A stretch of 25,841 nt of DNA from PLA2 sp036273915 (GTDB lineage Bacteria; Planctomycetota; PLA2), in contig DASUGR010000179.1 in NCBI GenBank assembly GCA_036273915.1, forward strand, positions 1-25,841, given 5' to 3'. The notes under the pieces are model-generated. The model was not told the origin of the DNA and did not search any database. It was given only the letters and a program-made list of their open reading frames with translations. How positions within the stretch are numbered: the stretch's first letter is position 1; each line of letters opens with the position of its first letter. The position numbers were made by a program, and so were the translations under genes. Below, piece by piece: positions 1 to 7,204 of the stretch.

Positions 1-564
1 CAGGCGCCCATGGAGATGAACATGACGCCGATGATCGACGTCTCGTTCCTCCTGATCATCTTCTTCATCTGCCTTCCGATGAAGATGCTCGAGGGCAAGA
101 TCCAGGCGTTCCTCCCCACGGACAAGGGCATCAATCCGACGCCCACGGAGCCGCCGCTGGAGATCAAGGTGAGCGTCCACATCGTGGCGCGCGGCGAGCA
201 GCCGACGATGTACCCGCCGCCGGCGCCGGCAGGGAGGGCGGATGGCATCCCGCGCTCCACGCAGAACGTCCCGACGATCTTCCGCTACAAGATCGGGAAC
301 GACGAGACGGCCAACATCCGGGAGGTCTTCGACTACATCAAGAAGGCCTACGCGGCCGTCAAGGACACCCCGAACGCGAAGATCACCGGCGAGATCAAGG
401 CGGGCCACAAGGTGCCGCACAAGTACGTGGTGGCCGTGCTCAACAAGTTCGCGGAGGCGGGCCTCGAGAAGGTCGACTTCTACGGGACGGCGATCCCGCC
501 CCGGAACCTGCGCCAGGCGAAGTTCCTGCCGTATCCGCTCAAGAACTACGAGACCGCAGACTGA
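1..564 (+). CDS. ExbD/TolR family biopolymer transport protein (5' end outside window)
   Basis: ExbD/TolR proteins are the single-pass partners of the ExbB/TolQ proton channel, which energises outer-membrane processes. The frame is open from base 1, reading Q-A-P before the first Met at position 10. The family normally has several more residues before the motif seen here, so the true start is probably upstream. Visible features are the TPMIDVSFLLIIFFICLP segment, with the conserved membrane Asp of the TPxIDV motif, and a C-terminal periplasmic domain ending AGLEKVDFYGT, matching the usual aGi.kV.f strand. Between them lies a Pro-rich stretch (YPPPAPAG) that looks like an insertion relative to short ExbD proteins. 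An ExbB/TolQ gene would be expected just upstream. The gene ends in TGA and is followed 21 nt later by an intrinsic terminator. Family assignment is firm; the transported or energised partner is unknown. Confidence 0.85.
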   Translation, partial: QAPMEMNMTPMIDVSFLLIIFFICLPMKMLEGKIQAFLPTDKGINPTPTEPPLEIKVSVHIVARGEQPTMYPPPAPAGRADGIPRSTQNVPTIFRYKIGNDETANIREVFDYIKKAYAAVKDTPNAKITGEIKAGHKVPHKYVVAVLNKFAEAGLEKVDFYGTAIPPRNLRQAKFLPYPLKNYETAD

Positions 565-566
565 AC

Positions 567-2225
567 GTGTCCGCTCCGGATCCTCAAAGGGCGGCTCCGC
601 GGGGCCGCCCTTTTCTTTTCGCCGCGCTCCTCGCGGCGGGGCTCGTCGCCGCCTGGGCGATCCTCCGGCCCCCGGCCCCCCGCTCGTTCCTCCTCGTCAC
701 GGTCGACACGCTGCGCGCCGACGCGCTCGACGCGGAGGACATGCCGGCGCTCGCCGAGGCAGCGCAGCGCGGGATGCGCTTCCGGAAGGCGCGCACGCCA
801 GCGCCGCTCACCCTGCCCGCGCACGCGACGATCCTGACCGGCGTGCTGCCGCCGGTCCACGGCATCCGCGACAACTCCGCGGCGCCGATCCCCGACGCCG
901 GCGCGCGCCCCTACACGCTCCTCGCCGAGGACTTCCGTGCCGCGGGCTACGCGACGGCGGCGTTCGTGGCGAGCGGCGTGCTCGACCCGCGCTACCGGCT
1001 CGACCGCGGCTTCGACACCTACCGCCACCCGCCCGCGCCGGCCCCCGGAGCCCCCTCGTTTCCGGAGCTGTCGGCGGAGGAGCAGGTCGCGCGCGTCCGG
1101 GAGTGGTTCGCCGCGCGTCCGAAGGACCGGCCCTTCTTCGTCTGGGTGCACCTCTGGGACCCGCACGCGCCCTACCGGCCCTACGACGGCGACGGGCGGC
1201 ACGCGGGGACGGACGCGGGCGATCCCGACGCACTCCGCTACAAGGGCGAGACCCGGCGGGTCGACGCGGCGATCGACGCGCTCCTGGGGCTCGTGGACGA
1301 GCGCACCACGTTCGTGGTCGTCGCCGCCGACCACGGGGAGTCGCTCGGCGAGCACGGCGAGGCGACGCACGGGCACCTGTGCCACGGCGCGACGATGGAC
1401 GTGCCGCTGGTGCTCCTGGGCCCCGGCGTGCCGGAGCGCGTGGTGGAGCGCGTGGCGGGGCTCGAGGACATCGCGCCCACGCTGCGGCGGCTGTGCCGGC
1501 TGGATGCGCGGGAGGGGGACGGGTTCGATCTCCTGTCGCTGCCGGAAGAGAGGGTGCACGCGGGGGAGAGTCTCCAGGACTACCGGCTCTACCGCTGGGC
1601 GCAGCAGTCGGTCGCGTTCGACGGGCGCTTCGCGCTGATCGACGGCGGCCCGCGGGTCGAGCTCTACGACCGCGAGACGGACCCGCACGAGCGGTCGGCG
1701 CTCGGGAACGCGTCGTCGGAGCCCGCGTTCGAGCGCCTCGACCGGGCGCTCCAGCGGTACCGCGACCGGCGGGGTCCCCTCGGGACCGGCACCGAGCTCC
1801 CGGCGGCGCCCGTCTACTACGGGATCCCGTTCGTGCCGGAGGGGGACTTCGTGCCGGTCGCGGAGAACCGGACGCTTCGCGACGTGCCGTCGTCGCTCCC
1901 GTCGGCGGCGCTGCTCGACCGGGCGAACACCGCGATCGCGGCGGGCGGGCGCGAGCTGGTGAGGGCCTTCCTCGGGCCCCTCGAGGCGCTCGAGCGCGAG
2001 GACGCGGGGAACCCGGCGCCCTGCCTCGTCCGCGGCCGGGCGCTGCTGCTGGTGCTCGGGGACCCGCCGGGCGCCGTCGCCGCGCTCGAGGAGGCCGTCC
2101 GCAGGGGATATGACAACGCCGATCTGGACCGGCTCCTCGAGAAGGCGGCTGCCGCCGCGGGGGACGCGGGGGCGCTCGAGCGCGTGCGCGCCCGGATCGC
2201 CGAGCGGGAAAAAAGACGCCGGTGA
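567..2225 (+). CDS. membrane-anchored sulfatase-like hydrolase with helical C-terminal tail
   Basis: This is a 552-aa alkaline-phosphatase-superfamily (sulfatase fold) protein. The GTG at 567 is the only usual start codon before the conserved domain, 2 nt after the exbD stop, and has no clear ribosome-binding site. Residues about 16-33 form a hydrophobic signal or anchor, placing the enzyme outside the cytoplasm. Metal-site landmarks are VTVDTLRAD (Asp47) and DHGESLGEHGE (Asp255-His256), followed by HGHLCHG. At the usual C/S-x-P-x-R nucleophile site the protein has T-L-P-A-H (Thr82). It therefore lacks the Cys or Ser needed for formylglycine, and a classical sulfatase reaction is doubtful; phosphodiesterase or phosphotransferase activity is as likely. 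The last 120 or so residues are Ala/Leu/Glu-rich helices that may form TPR-like repeats. The substrate cannot be told from the sequence. Confidence 0.8.
   Translation: MSAPDPQRAAPRGRPFLFAALLAAGLVAAWAILRPPAPRSFLLVTVDTLRADALDAEDMPALAEAAQRGMRFRKARTPAPLTLPAHATILTGVLPPVHGIRDNSAAPIPDAGARPYTLLAEDFRAAGYATAAFVASGVLDPRYRLDRGFDTYRHPPAPAPGAPSFPELSAEEQVARVREWFAARPKDRPFFVWVHLWDPHAPYRPYDGDGRHAGTDAGDPDALRYKGETRRVDAAIDALLGLVDERTTFVVVAADHGESLGEHGEATHGHLCHGATMDVPLVLLGPGVPERVVERVAGLEDIAPTLRRLCRLDAREGDGFDLLSLPEERVHAGESLQDYRLYRWAQQSVAFDGRFALIDGGPRVELYDRETDPHERSALGNASSEPAFERLDRALQRYRDRRGPLGTGTELPAAPVYYGIPFVPEGDFVPVAENRTLRDVPSSLPSAALLDRANTAIAAGGRELVRAFLGPLEALEREDAGNPAPCLVRGRALLLVLGDPPGAVAALEEAVRRGYDNADLDRLLEKAAAAAGDAGALERVRARIAEREKRRR
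586..619 (+). terminator. intrinsic terminator after exbD, inside the 5' end of the next gene
   Basis: A perfect 10-bp stem, AAAGGGCGGC (586-595) pairing with GCCGCCCTTT (604-613), closes an 8-nt loop. T-rich sequence TTTTCTTTT (611-619) follows. This is a textbook rho-independent terminator 21 nt after the exbD stop. It also lies within codons 7-18 of the downstream hydrolase gene starting at 567. Confidence 0.85.
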
Positions 2226-2277
2226 CCCGGCCGTGACAGCCTGCGGTTGATGTAGCGGGCGTCGCTTCCGGGCCCTA

Positions 2278-2306
2278 TTGAACGCCCGGGGGCGTTCGGG
2301 TACTCT
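2278..2306 (+). promoter_or_regulatory. possible sigma-70-type promoter for the secretin gene
   Basis: TTGAAC (2278-2283) and TACTCT (2301-2306) are separated by 17 nt, giving 4/6 and 3/6 matches to the -35 and -10 consensus, including the key T, A and T positions of the -10. It lies in the only sizeable non-coding gap before the secretin gene. In such GC-rich DNA an AT-leaning pair is notable, but the match is weak. Confidence 0.35.
2280..2297 (+). repeat. inverted repeat between the putative -35 and -10 elements
   Basis: GAACGCCC (2280-2287) and GGGCGTTC (2290-2297) form an 18-bp near-perfect palindrome with a 2-nt centre. It fills the spacer of the putative promoter, where a dimeric regulator could bind. 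It could equally form a hairpin in RNA if transcription starts upstream. No T-run follows, so it is not an intrinsic terminator. Confidence 0.5.
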
Positions 2307-2315
2307 CCCGCGTCC

Positions 2316-2412
2316 GCTCCCAGGGCAGGGGGCGGAGCAAGATAGGGCATTACGGCAAGAAGCGAAGCGGGACCCAACGGGCAAGGGTCCCGGTCGAGGG
2401 GCTGAGCCTCGA
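2316..2412 (+). promoter_or_regulatory. hairpin-rich leader of the secretin gene
   Basis: Three hairpins can be drawn in the untranslated stretch before the ATG at 2427. GCTCC (2316-2320) pairs with GGAGC (2334-2338). CGGGACCC (2368-2375) pairs perfectly with GGGTCCCG (2385-2392) around AACGGGCAA. TCGAGG (2394-2399) pairs with CCTCGA (2407-2412). An AAAGGG ribosome-binding sequence (2415-2420) follows immediately, 6 nt before the ATG, so folding of the last stem could affect translation. I could not match the region to a known riboswitch consensus. In DNA this GC-rich some hairpins arise by chance; the 8-bp one is the most convincing. Confidence 0.4.
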
Positions 2413-2426
2413 CGAAAGGGCACACG

Positions 2427-5051
2427 ATGAAGAGCGAACGCTGCGGCATCCTCCTGACCATCCTCGCCGCATTCCTCGTCGCGAACCTCCCGGCCTGCAA
2501 GGCCTCGAAGAAGAAGGAGGAGGAGAAGGGCGCGCCGGCCGAGGGGCAGCCCGGCGAGGGCCAGCCGGCGGCCGAGAAGGCCCTCGACACGGCCGAGATG
2601 GACCGCAAGGCCAAGGGGGAGTTCGAGGACGTCATGTACGGCCAGCACATGGAGCTGGCCCGCCAGTACAGGAACGCCCTCGAGCTCGACAAGGCGCTCG
2701 CCGAGGTCGACCACGCGCTCGGCTACAAGCCGTCCTCCGAGGACGCGAGCCGCCTGCGCGCGGAGGTCATGCGCCTCATGGGCGACCGCGCCGGCGAGAC
2801 CCGCACGGTCATCGACGACCAGTGGGAGGCGGCGAACGTCAAGCGCGAGGAGCAGAAGGTCACGGTGCGCCGCCTGATCGGCGAGGGCAAGCAGTCGATG
2901 GAGGGCGGGAACTTCGACGCCGCCGACGAGTCGTACGAGCGCGCCCTCTTCATCGTGAGCTCGGCGAAGCTCTCGCCGCTCGGCATGGATGACCAGCTCG
3001 CCCAGCTGGGGTCCGAGGCCGAGGCCGGCAAGAAGGAGCTCGAGCGCCGCATGGCCGAGGCGCAGGCGGCCCAGGAGAAGAAGGACACCGCGGCCGCGCT
3101 CAAGCAGGTGGCCGAGATCGAGGAGAAGCAGCTGATGGAGGCGCGCGAGCGCCGCGCCAAGCTGCTCTCGTCCGCGATCGACGCGTTCAACCGCGAGGAT
3201 TTCGGGCTCGCGCAGAACTACGCCCGGCAGGTCCTCAGCGAGGAGCCGGACAACACGGTCGCACACGACCTGCTCGAGAACGCGCGCCGGGCCCAGCACA
3301 GCAACGTGAACGAGAAGTACCTGCGCGACCTCAAGGACTCGTTCCGCCGCTGGCAGGTGGACATCGAGGAGACGAAGGTCCCGTCCACGAAGATCCTCTC
3401 GTGGCCGTCGCAGAGCTTCTGGGACAAGATCAGCGTCATCCGCGCGATGCGCGACGTCGGCGGCGGCGGCCGGGAGATGACGCCCGAGGAGTCCGCGGTC
3501 CTGAACACGCTGAACACGCGGACGATCACGCTGCCCTTCGAGGGCACGCCGTTCCCGCAGGTGGTGGACTACCTCTCGGCTTCTTGCGGCGTCAACTTCG
3601 TCATCGACCCGCGCGCCCGCGAGGAGCTGGACGCCGCGGAGATCACGCTCCAGGCCGACAGCGTCACCGTGAAGGACGCGATCGACCTGATCCTCATGCA
3701 GGTGTCGGCCGAGGGCAACGTCGTCATCCAGGTCACGGGCAACGTGGTCCGCTTCCTCAAGAAGGAGAACGTCCAGAAGGACATGACCCTGCGGATCCAC
3801 CCGGTGGCCGACCTGACCCTCGGGCTCACGGACTTCATCCCGCCGCAGATCACGCTCGTCGGCGTGGACGAGGACTCCGAGGCCCCGCTCTTCGGCGGCC
3901 AGGCCGAGGAGGCGCCGCAGCCCTACGGCACGATCGAGGAGCTCCAGGAGCTCGTCCGCACCTCCGTCGCCCCCGCAGCGTGGGAGGAGGGCGCGAGCAT
4001 CAACGTCCAGGGCAAGAACCTCGTCGTCTACGCGCCGCCGCAGGTGCAGACGCAGGTCGCGCAGTTCCTCGACGACCTCCGCGCGTTCGCGGGCATCGTC
4101 ATCACGATCGAGTCGCGCTTCCTGACCGTCAGCGACAACTTCCTCCGCGACCTCGGCGTCGACATCCGCGGCGTCGGCGGCGCCAACACCGGGCCGCTGG
4201 CCGTCCTCGACGACGTGACGAACGGCCTCGTGAACAACGCGTCGGCCGGCTTCGACAACGGCGGCCCGGGCGTCCAGGGCGGCGGCGCGGCCCTCTCGCC
4301 CTCGAGCGGCATCTACTTCAACGACGGCTCCGACGGCGACTTCCGCGGCCGTTCGGAGAACATCTTCGTGAACCCGCTCGGCAAGGTCCTCTCGGCCTTG
4401 GGCGGCGGCACGTTCCAGATCACCTACCTCGACGACATCGCGCTCTCGGTCGTGGTCCGCGCGACCGAGAAGACGGAGCGCGCCCGCGAGCTGACGGCCC
4501 CGAGCCTCACCGTGTACAACACGCAGCGCGCGAACATCACGGTGGTCAACCAGATCAGCTTCATCGAGGACTTCGACGTCGAGGTCGCCCAGACGGCGTT
4601 CATCGCCGACCCGGTGATCGGCGTGATCCAGGACGGCCTGACGCTCGACGTCCGGCCGACGGTCAGCAACGACCGCCAGTTCATCACGCTGGAGCTGCGG
4701 CCGACGATCGCGGACGTCGTCACCCCGATCGAGACCTTCCAGACCCTGCTCGGCGCGGCCATCGCGCTCGGCGCGGCGCAGAACCCGGTGACGATCCAGC
4801 TCCCCGAGCTGGATCTCAAGGTGGCCGAGTCGACGGTCCGCATCCCGGACCGCGGGTCGATCCTCCTCGGCGGGCTCAAGGACATCCGCGTCCAGGACGC
4901 GAAGTCCTCCTCGCCGATCCTCGGCAACATCCCGATCATCTCCTTCCTCTTCAGCCGCCAGGGCAAGTCGGAGGAGATCGAGCACCTGATGATCATCATC
5001 ACCGCGACGATCACGGACCTGCAGGAGGCCGCCCAGAACCTGCGCGGCTGA
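2427..5051 (+). CDS. lipoprotein TPR-secretin fusion (GspD/PilQ-like outer-membrane channel)
   Basis: This 874-aa secretin would form the outer-membrane gate of a T2SS/T4P-like machine. Residues 1-24 are a signal peptide ending in a lipobox, L-P-A-Cys24, followed by a Lys/Glu-rich linker. Residues about 60-300 are charged helices with TPR-like spacing (for example FNREDFGLAQNYARQVLSEE). A short N0/STN-type domain starts near residue 362 (TITLPFEGTPFPQVVDYLSA). Further N-domain sequence runs to about 560, and the secretin beta-domain fills the rest. The hallmark C-terminal block VRIPDRGSILLGGL followed by SPILGNIPIISFLF (about 804-845) is intact. Secretins often need a separate TPR lipoprotein pilotin; here lipidation and TPR-like repeats are in the same chain. 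The gene is flanked by a hairpin-rich leader and a strong terminator, so it looks monocistronic. The secretin assignment is firm; the choice between T2SS and T4P is open. Confidence 0.92.
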   Translation: MKSERCGILLTILAAFLVANLPACKASKKKEEEKGAPAEGQPGEGQPAAEKALDTAEMDRKAKGEFEDVMYGQHMELARQYRNALELDKALAEVDHALGYKPSSEDASRLRAEVMRLMGDRAGETRTVIDDQWEAANVKREEQKVTVRRLIGEGKQSMEGGNFDAADESYERALFIVSSAKLSPLGMDDQLAQLGSEAEAGKKELERRMAEAQAAQEKKDTAAALKQVAEIEEKQLMEARERRAKLLSSAIDAFNREDFGLAQNYARQVLSEEPDNTVAHDLLENARRAQHSNVNEKYLRDLKDSFRRWQVDIEETKVPSTKILSWPSQSFWDKISVIRAMRDVGGGGREMTPEESAVLNTLNTRTITLPFEGTPFPQVVDYLSASCGVNFVIDPRAREELDAAEITLQADSVTVKDAIDLILMQVSAEGNVVIQVTGNVVRFLKKENVQKDMTLRIHPVADLTLGLTDFIPPQITLVGVDEDSEAPLFGGQAEEAPQPYGTIEELQELVRTSVAPAAWEEGASINVQGKNLVVYAPPQVQTQVAQFLDDLRAFAGIVITIESRFLTVSDNFLRDLGVDIRGVGGANTGPLAVLDDVTNGLVNNASAGFDNGGPGVQGGGAALSPSSGIYFNDGSDGDFRGRSENIFVNPLGKVLSALGGGTFQITYLDDIALSVVVRATEKTERARELTAPSLTVYNTQRANITVVNQISFIEDFDVEVAQTAFIADPVIGVIQDGLTLDVRPTVSNDRQFITLELRPTIADVVTPIETFQTLLGAAIALGAAQNPVTIQLPELDLKVAESTVRIPDRGSILLGGLKDIRVQDAKSSSPILGNIPIISFLFSRQGKSEEIEHLMIIITATITDLQEAAQNLRG

Positions 5052-5074
5052 TCCCGTTCTTTGAGCTAACCTAG

Positions 5075-5102
5075 GGGCCCCGGCACCGTGCCGGGGCCCT
5101 TT
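5075..5102 (+). terminator. intrinsic terminator after the secretin gene
   Basis: GGGCCCCGGC (5075-5084) pairs perfectly with GCCGGGGCCC (5090-5099) around the 5-nt loop ACCGT, followed by TTT (5100-5102). The stem is very stable but the T-tract is short. It begins 23 nt after the secretin stop and ends only 8 nt before the ATG of the next gene. Confidence 0.8.
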
Positions 5103-5110
5103 CGCGTTCC

Positions 5111-5833
5111 ATGGCGCTCCGCGCGGTCCTCTTCGACATCGACGACACGCTCTTCCCGACGACGAAGTTCGCCGGGCGGGCGCGCCGCCGCGCCGTCGAC
5201 GCGATGGTCCACGCCGGACTCGACGTCGATCCCGAGGCCGCCTACCGGGAGCTCGAGGAGGTCGTGCGCGAGTTCTCGAGCAACTACGGGCACCACTTCG
5301 ACAAGCTGGTGCTGCGGCTGGCGGGGCAGCTGAAGTCCGGGGTGCACCCGGCGATCGTGATCGCCTCGGGCATCTGCGCGTACCACGCCGCGAAGGAGCA
5401 CATCCGCCCCTACCCGGACGCGGTCCGCGCGCTGGCCGCGCTCGGCTCGACCGGCCTCATCCGCGGCGTCGTGACGAACGGCCTCACCGTCAAGCAGGCG
5501 GAGAAGCTCGTGCGGCTCGGCCTCGAGCGCGCCTTCAGCCCGAACGCGATCTTCATCAGCGAAGAGCTCGGCGTCGCGAAGCCCCACCCGAAGATCTTCT
5601 CGATCGCGTGCGAGAGCCTCGGCATCAAGCCGTCGGAGGCGCTCTACGTCGGCGACCACCCGGCGAAGGACGTGGACCCCGCGCACGAGGCGGGGCTGGT
5701 CACCTGCCTGCGGCGGGGCGAGGGGCGGCACGGCGACGAGCGCGCGGCGCACGAGCCCGACATCGCCGTGGACACGCTGGACGAGCTCATCAGCGTCCTC
5801 AAGGAGCGCTTCCAGGTGCCCATCCCCGCGTGA
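5111..5833 (+). CDS. HAD-superfamily hydrolase (subfamily IA phosphatase)
   Basis: This is a 240-aa cytoplasmic HAD phosphatase with all four motifs: DIDDTLF (nucleophile Asp9, acid/base Asp11), VVTNG (Thr122), Lys157 in AKPHP, and GDHPAKD (181-187). A helical cap lies between motifs I and II. The start of the protein (DIDDTLFPTTKFAGRARR) resembles the HAD family grouped as TIGR02253, best known from archaea; that is recollection, not a search. The ATG at 5111 has no visible ribosome-binding site and sits 8 nt after a terminator. The 3' end overlaps the next gene by 4 nt (GTGA), suggesting translational coupling to the glycosyltransferase. A sugar or glycerol phosphate substrate would fit the neighbours, but nothing in the sequence proves it. 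Confidence 0.85.
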   Translation: MALRAVLFDIDDTLFPTTKFAGRARRRAVDAMVHAGLDVDPEAAYRELEEVVREFSSNYGHHFDKLVLRLAGQLKSGVHPAIVIASGICAYHAAKEHIRPYPDAVRALAALGSTGLIRGVVTNGLTVKQAEKLVRLGLERAFSPNAIFISEELGVAKPHPKIFSIACESLGIKPSEALYVGDHPAKDVDPAHEAGLVTCLRRGEGRHGDERAAHEPDIAVDTLDELISVLKERFQVPIPA

Positions 5834-6528
5834 GGCTGACCGTCATCCTGCCCTTCTTCAACGAGGCGGCGCTCCTTCCGTCGCTCCCCGACCTCTTCGC
5901 GCGCGTGCGGAGCGCGCTCGCGGGCCACGACGTGCGGCTGCTCGCGGTCGACGACGGCTCGACCGACGGCACCGGCGACGGCCTTGCGCGCATCGAGGGC
6001 CTAGACGTCGTGCGCCACCCGGGGAACCGGGGCGTGGGGGCCGCGATGGCGACGGGGATCACCGAGGCGACCGGCGAGGCGGCCGTCGTGTTCGACCCCG
6101 ACGAGGCGTACGCGCCCGAGGTCCTGCCGAGGCTCGTCGACGCGCTCCGGGACGCCGACGTCGCGACGGCCTCCCCGTACCACCCGGAGGGGGGCGTGGA
6201 GGGGGTCGGCGCCTTCCGCCTGCTGCTCTCCCAAGCCGCGTCGATCCTCTACCGCCTGCGCACCAGGGCCCCGCTCAGGACCTTCACCTGCGCGGTGCGC
6301 GCCTACCGCCTGCCGGCGGCGCGGGGCCTCCTCCCCGCGCCCGGGGACTTCACGGCCGCCGCCTACCTCCTCGCGAAGGCCCTCGCCATGCGCCTCCGCG
6401 TCGTCGAGGTGCCGGCCCGCCTCCGCGTCCGCCGCGCGGGAACGAGCAAGATGCGCCTCTTCCGGACGGCGCGCGCGCACCTGAGGCTCCTTCGTGACCT
6501 GCCCATGACCCCCCCCGGTTCTCAATAG
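5830..6528 (+). CDS. GT2 glycosyltransferase, polyprenyl-phosphate mannose synthase-like
   Basis: This is a 232-aa GT-A fold enzyme. The GTG at 5830 overlaps the HAD stop as GTGA and gives the expected beta-strand start LTVILPFFNE. Nucleotide-sugar landmarks are AVDDGSTDGT (39-48) and the DxD motif in FDPDEAYAPE (Asp89, Asp91). Several blocks follow the DPM1 pattern: SPYHPEGGVEG (family SRY..GG), TCAVRAYR (family D.TSGFR.YR) and RAGTSKM (family R..GESK). DPM1-type enzymes move mannose or glucose from GDP- or UDP-sugar to a polyprenyl phosphate at the inner face of the membrane. There is no membrane segment at the C-terminus, as in soluble DPM1. The Arg of SRY is Pro here. The operon also encodes a GT-C enzyme of the type that uses such lipid-linked sugars. 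Donor sugar is unproven. Confidence 0.82.
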   Translation: MRLTVILPFFNEAALLPSLPDLFARVRSALAGHDVRLLAVDDGSTDGTGDGLARIEGLDVVRHPGNRGVGAAMATGITEATGEAAVVFDPDEAYAPEVLPRLVDALRDADVATASPYHPEGGVEGVGAFRLLLSQAASILYRLRTRAPLRTFTCAVRAYRLPAARGLLPAPGDFTAAAYLLAKALAMRLRVVEVPARLRVRRAGTSKMRLFRTARAHLRLLRDLPMTPPGSQ

Positions 6529-6532
6529 GGGG

Positions 6533-7204
6533 GTGAGGGTCGTCACGATCCCCGCGACGGGGGAGAGCTTCGATCTCGACAGGCCGGGCGCGGTCGCCGC
6601 GTGGAACCGGGCGCTCAACCGGCGCTACGGGATGGAGAACCTCCGCCGCCACGGGAACCCGATCGTCCGCTGGATCGAGCGGCGGCGCCGCGCGCGCCTC
6701 GCGGCCCTCGTGCCGCCCTTCGACCGGGCCCTGGACCTCGGCGCCGAGGACGGAAGCCTCGCGGCGGAGTGGCGCGGCAAGGGCCGGTTCGTCCTCCTCC
6801 TCGACCTCGACCCGGCCATGCTCCGAAGAGGGGGGGTTCCGGGGGCCGCGGCCGACGCCACGCGCCTGCCGGTCCGGAGCCGCTCCGTCGACCTGGTCGT
6901 GCTCTCCGCCGTCCTCGAGCACGTGCTCGAGCCGCGGGACGCGGTGGAGGAGGGCGCGCGCGTCCTCCGCGAGGGGGGCAGGCTCGTCGCCTACGTCCCC
7001 TGGGACAATGCCGTCGTCCGGGTGAAGCGGTGGGCGCGGCGCCTCCGCCTCGGCCTCGGCGCCCTCGCCGAGGGACAGGCGCCCGGGCACCTGCGGACCT
7101 TCGACGAGGCGTGCCTCCGCCGCCTCTTCGAGGGCGTCGCGCGCGACGTGCGCGTCCGCCTCGACCCCTTCTCCCTCGGGTACTACGTCGAGGCGCGCCT
7201 CTGA
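6533..7204 (+). CDS. class I SAM-dependent methyltransferase
   Basis: This is a 223-aa protein starting at GTG 6533, 4 nt after the GT2 stop. The sequence AGGGG straddling that stop is the only ribosome-binding candidate, at short spacing. The SAM-binding core is visible: motif I ALDLGAEDGSL, the acidic end of strand 2 in LLLDLDPAML, LPVRSRSVDLVVLSAVLEHV (motifs II-III of the Methyltransf_11 type), and the post-core VLREGGRLVAYVPWDN. An N-terminal stretch of about 65 residues with a very Arg-rich helix (IERRRRARL) precedes the core. The glycine-rich loop is G-A-E-D-G rather than the commoner GxGxG form. Its place between a glycosyltransferase and an amidotransferase suggests modification of a sugar or lipid-linked glycan, but the acceptor is unknown. 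It overlaps asnB by 1 nt (TGATG). Confidence 0.83.
   Translation: MRVVTIPATGESFDLDRPGAVAAWNRALNRRYGMENLRRHGNPIVRWIERRRRARLAALVPPFDRALDLGAEDGSLAAEWRGKGRFVLLLDLDPAMLRRGGVPGAAADATRLPVRSRSVDLVVLSAVLEHVLEPRDAVEEGARVLREGGRLVAYVPWDNAVVRVKRWARRLRLGLGALAEGQAPGHLRTFDEACLRRLFEGVARDVRVRLDPFSLGYYVEARL

Noticed and set aside
242..2113. A 623-codon plus-strand frame overlapping exbD and the hydrolase
   Set aside because: Almost entirely Arg, Ala, Gly and Pro; out of frame with two genes that have strong motifs.
2301..2426. c-di-GMP (GEMM) or other known riboswitch in the secretin leader
   Set aside because: GGGCAA and GACGAAA fragments recall GEMM, but the spacing is wrong, the second helix is missing and the start codon follows too soon.
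546..4985. A 1479-codon open frame on the minus strand across the hydrolase and secretin genes
   Set aside because: Arg/Asp/Val/Leu-rich composition with no recognisable domain, antisense to two clear genes. Long antisense frames are expected when third codon positions are almost all G or C.
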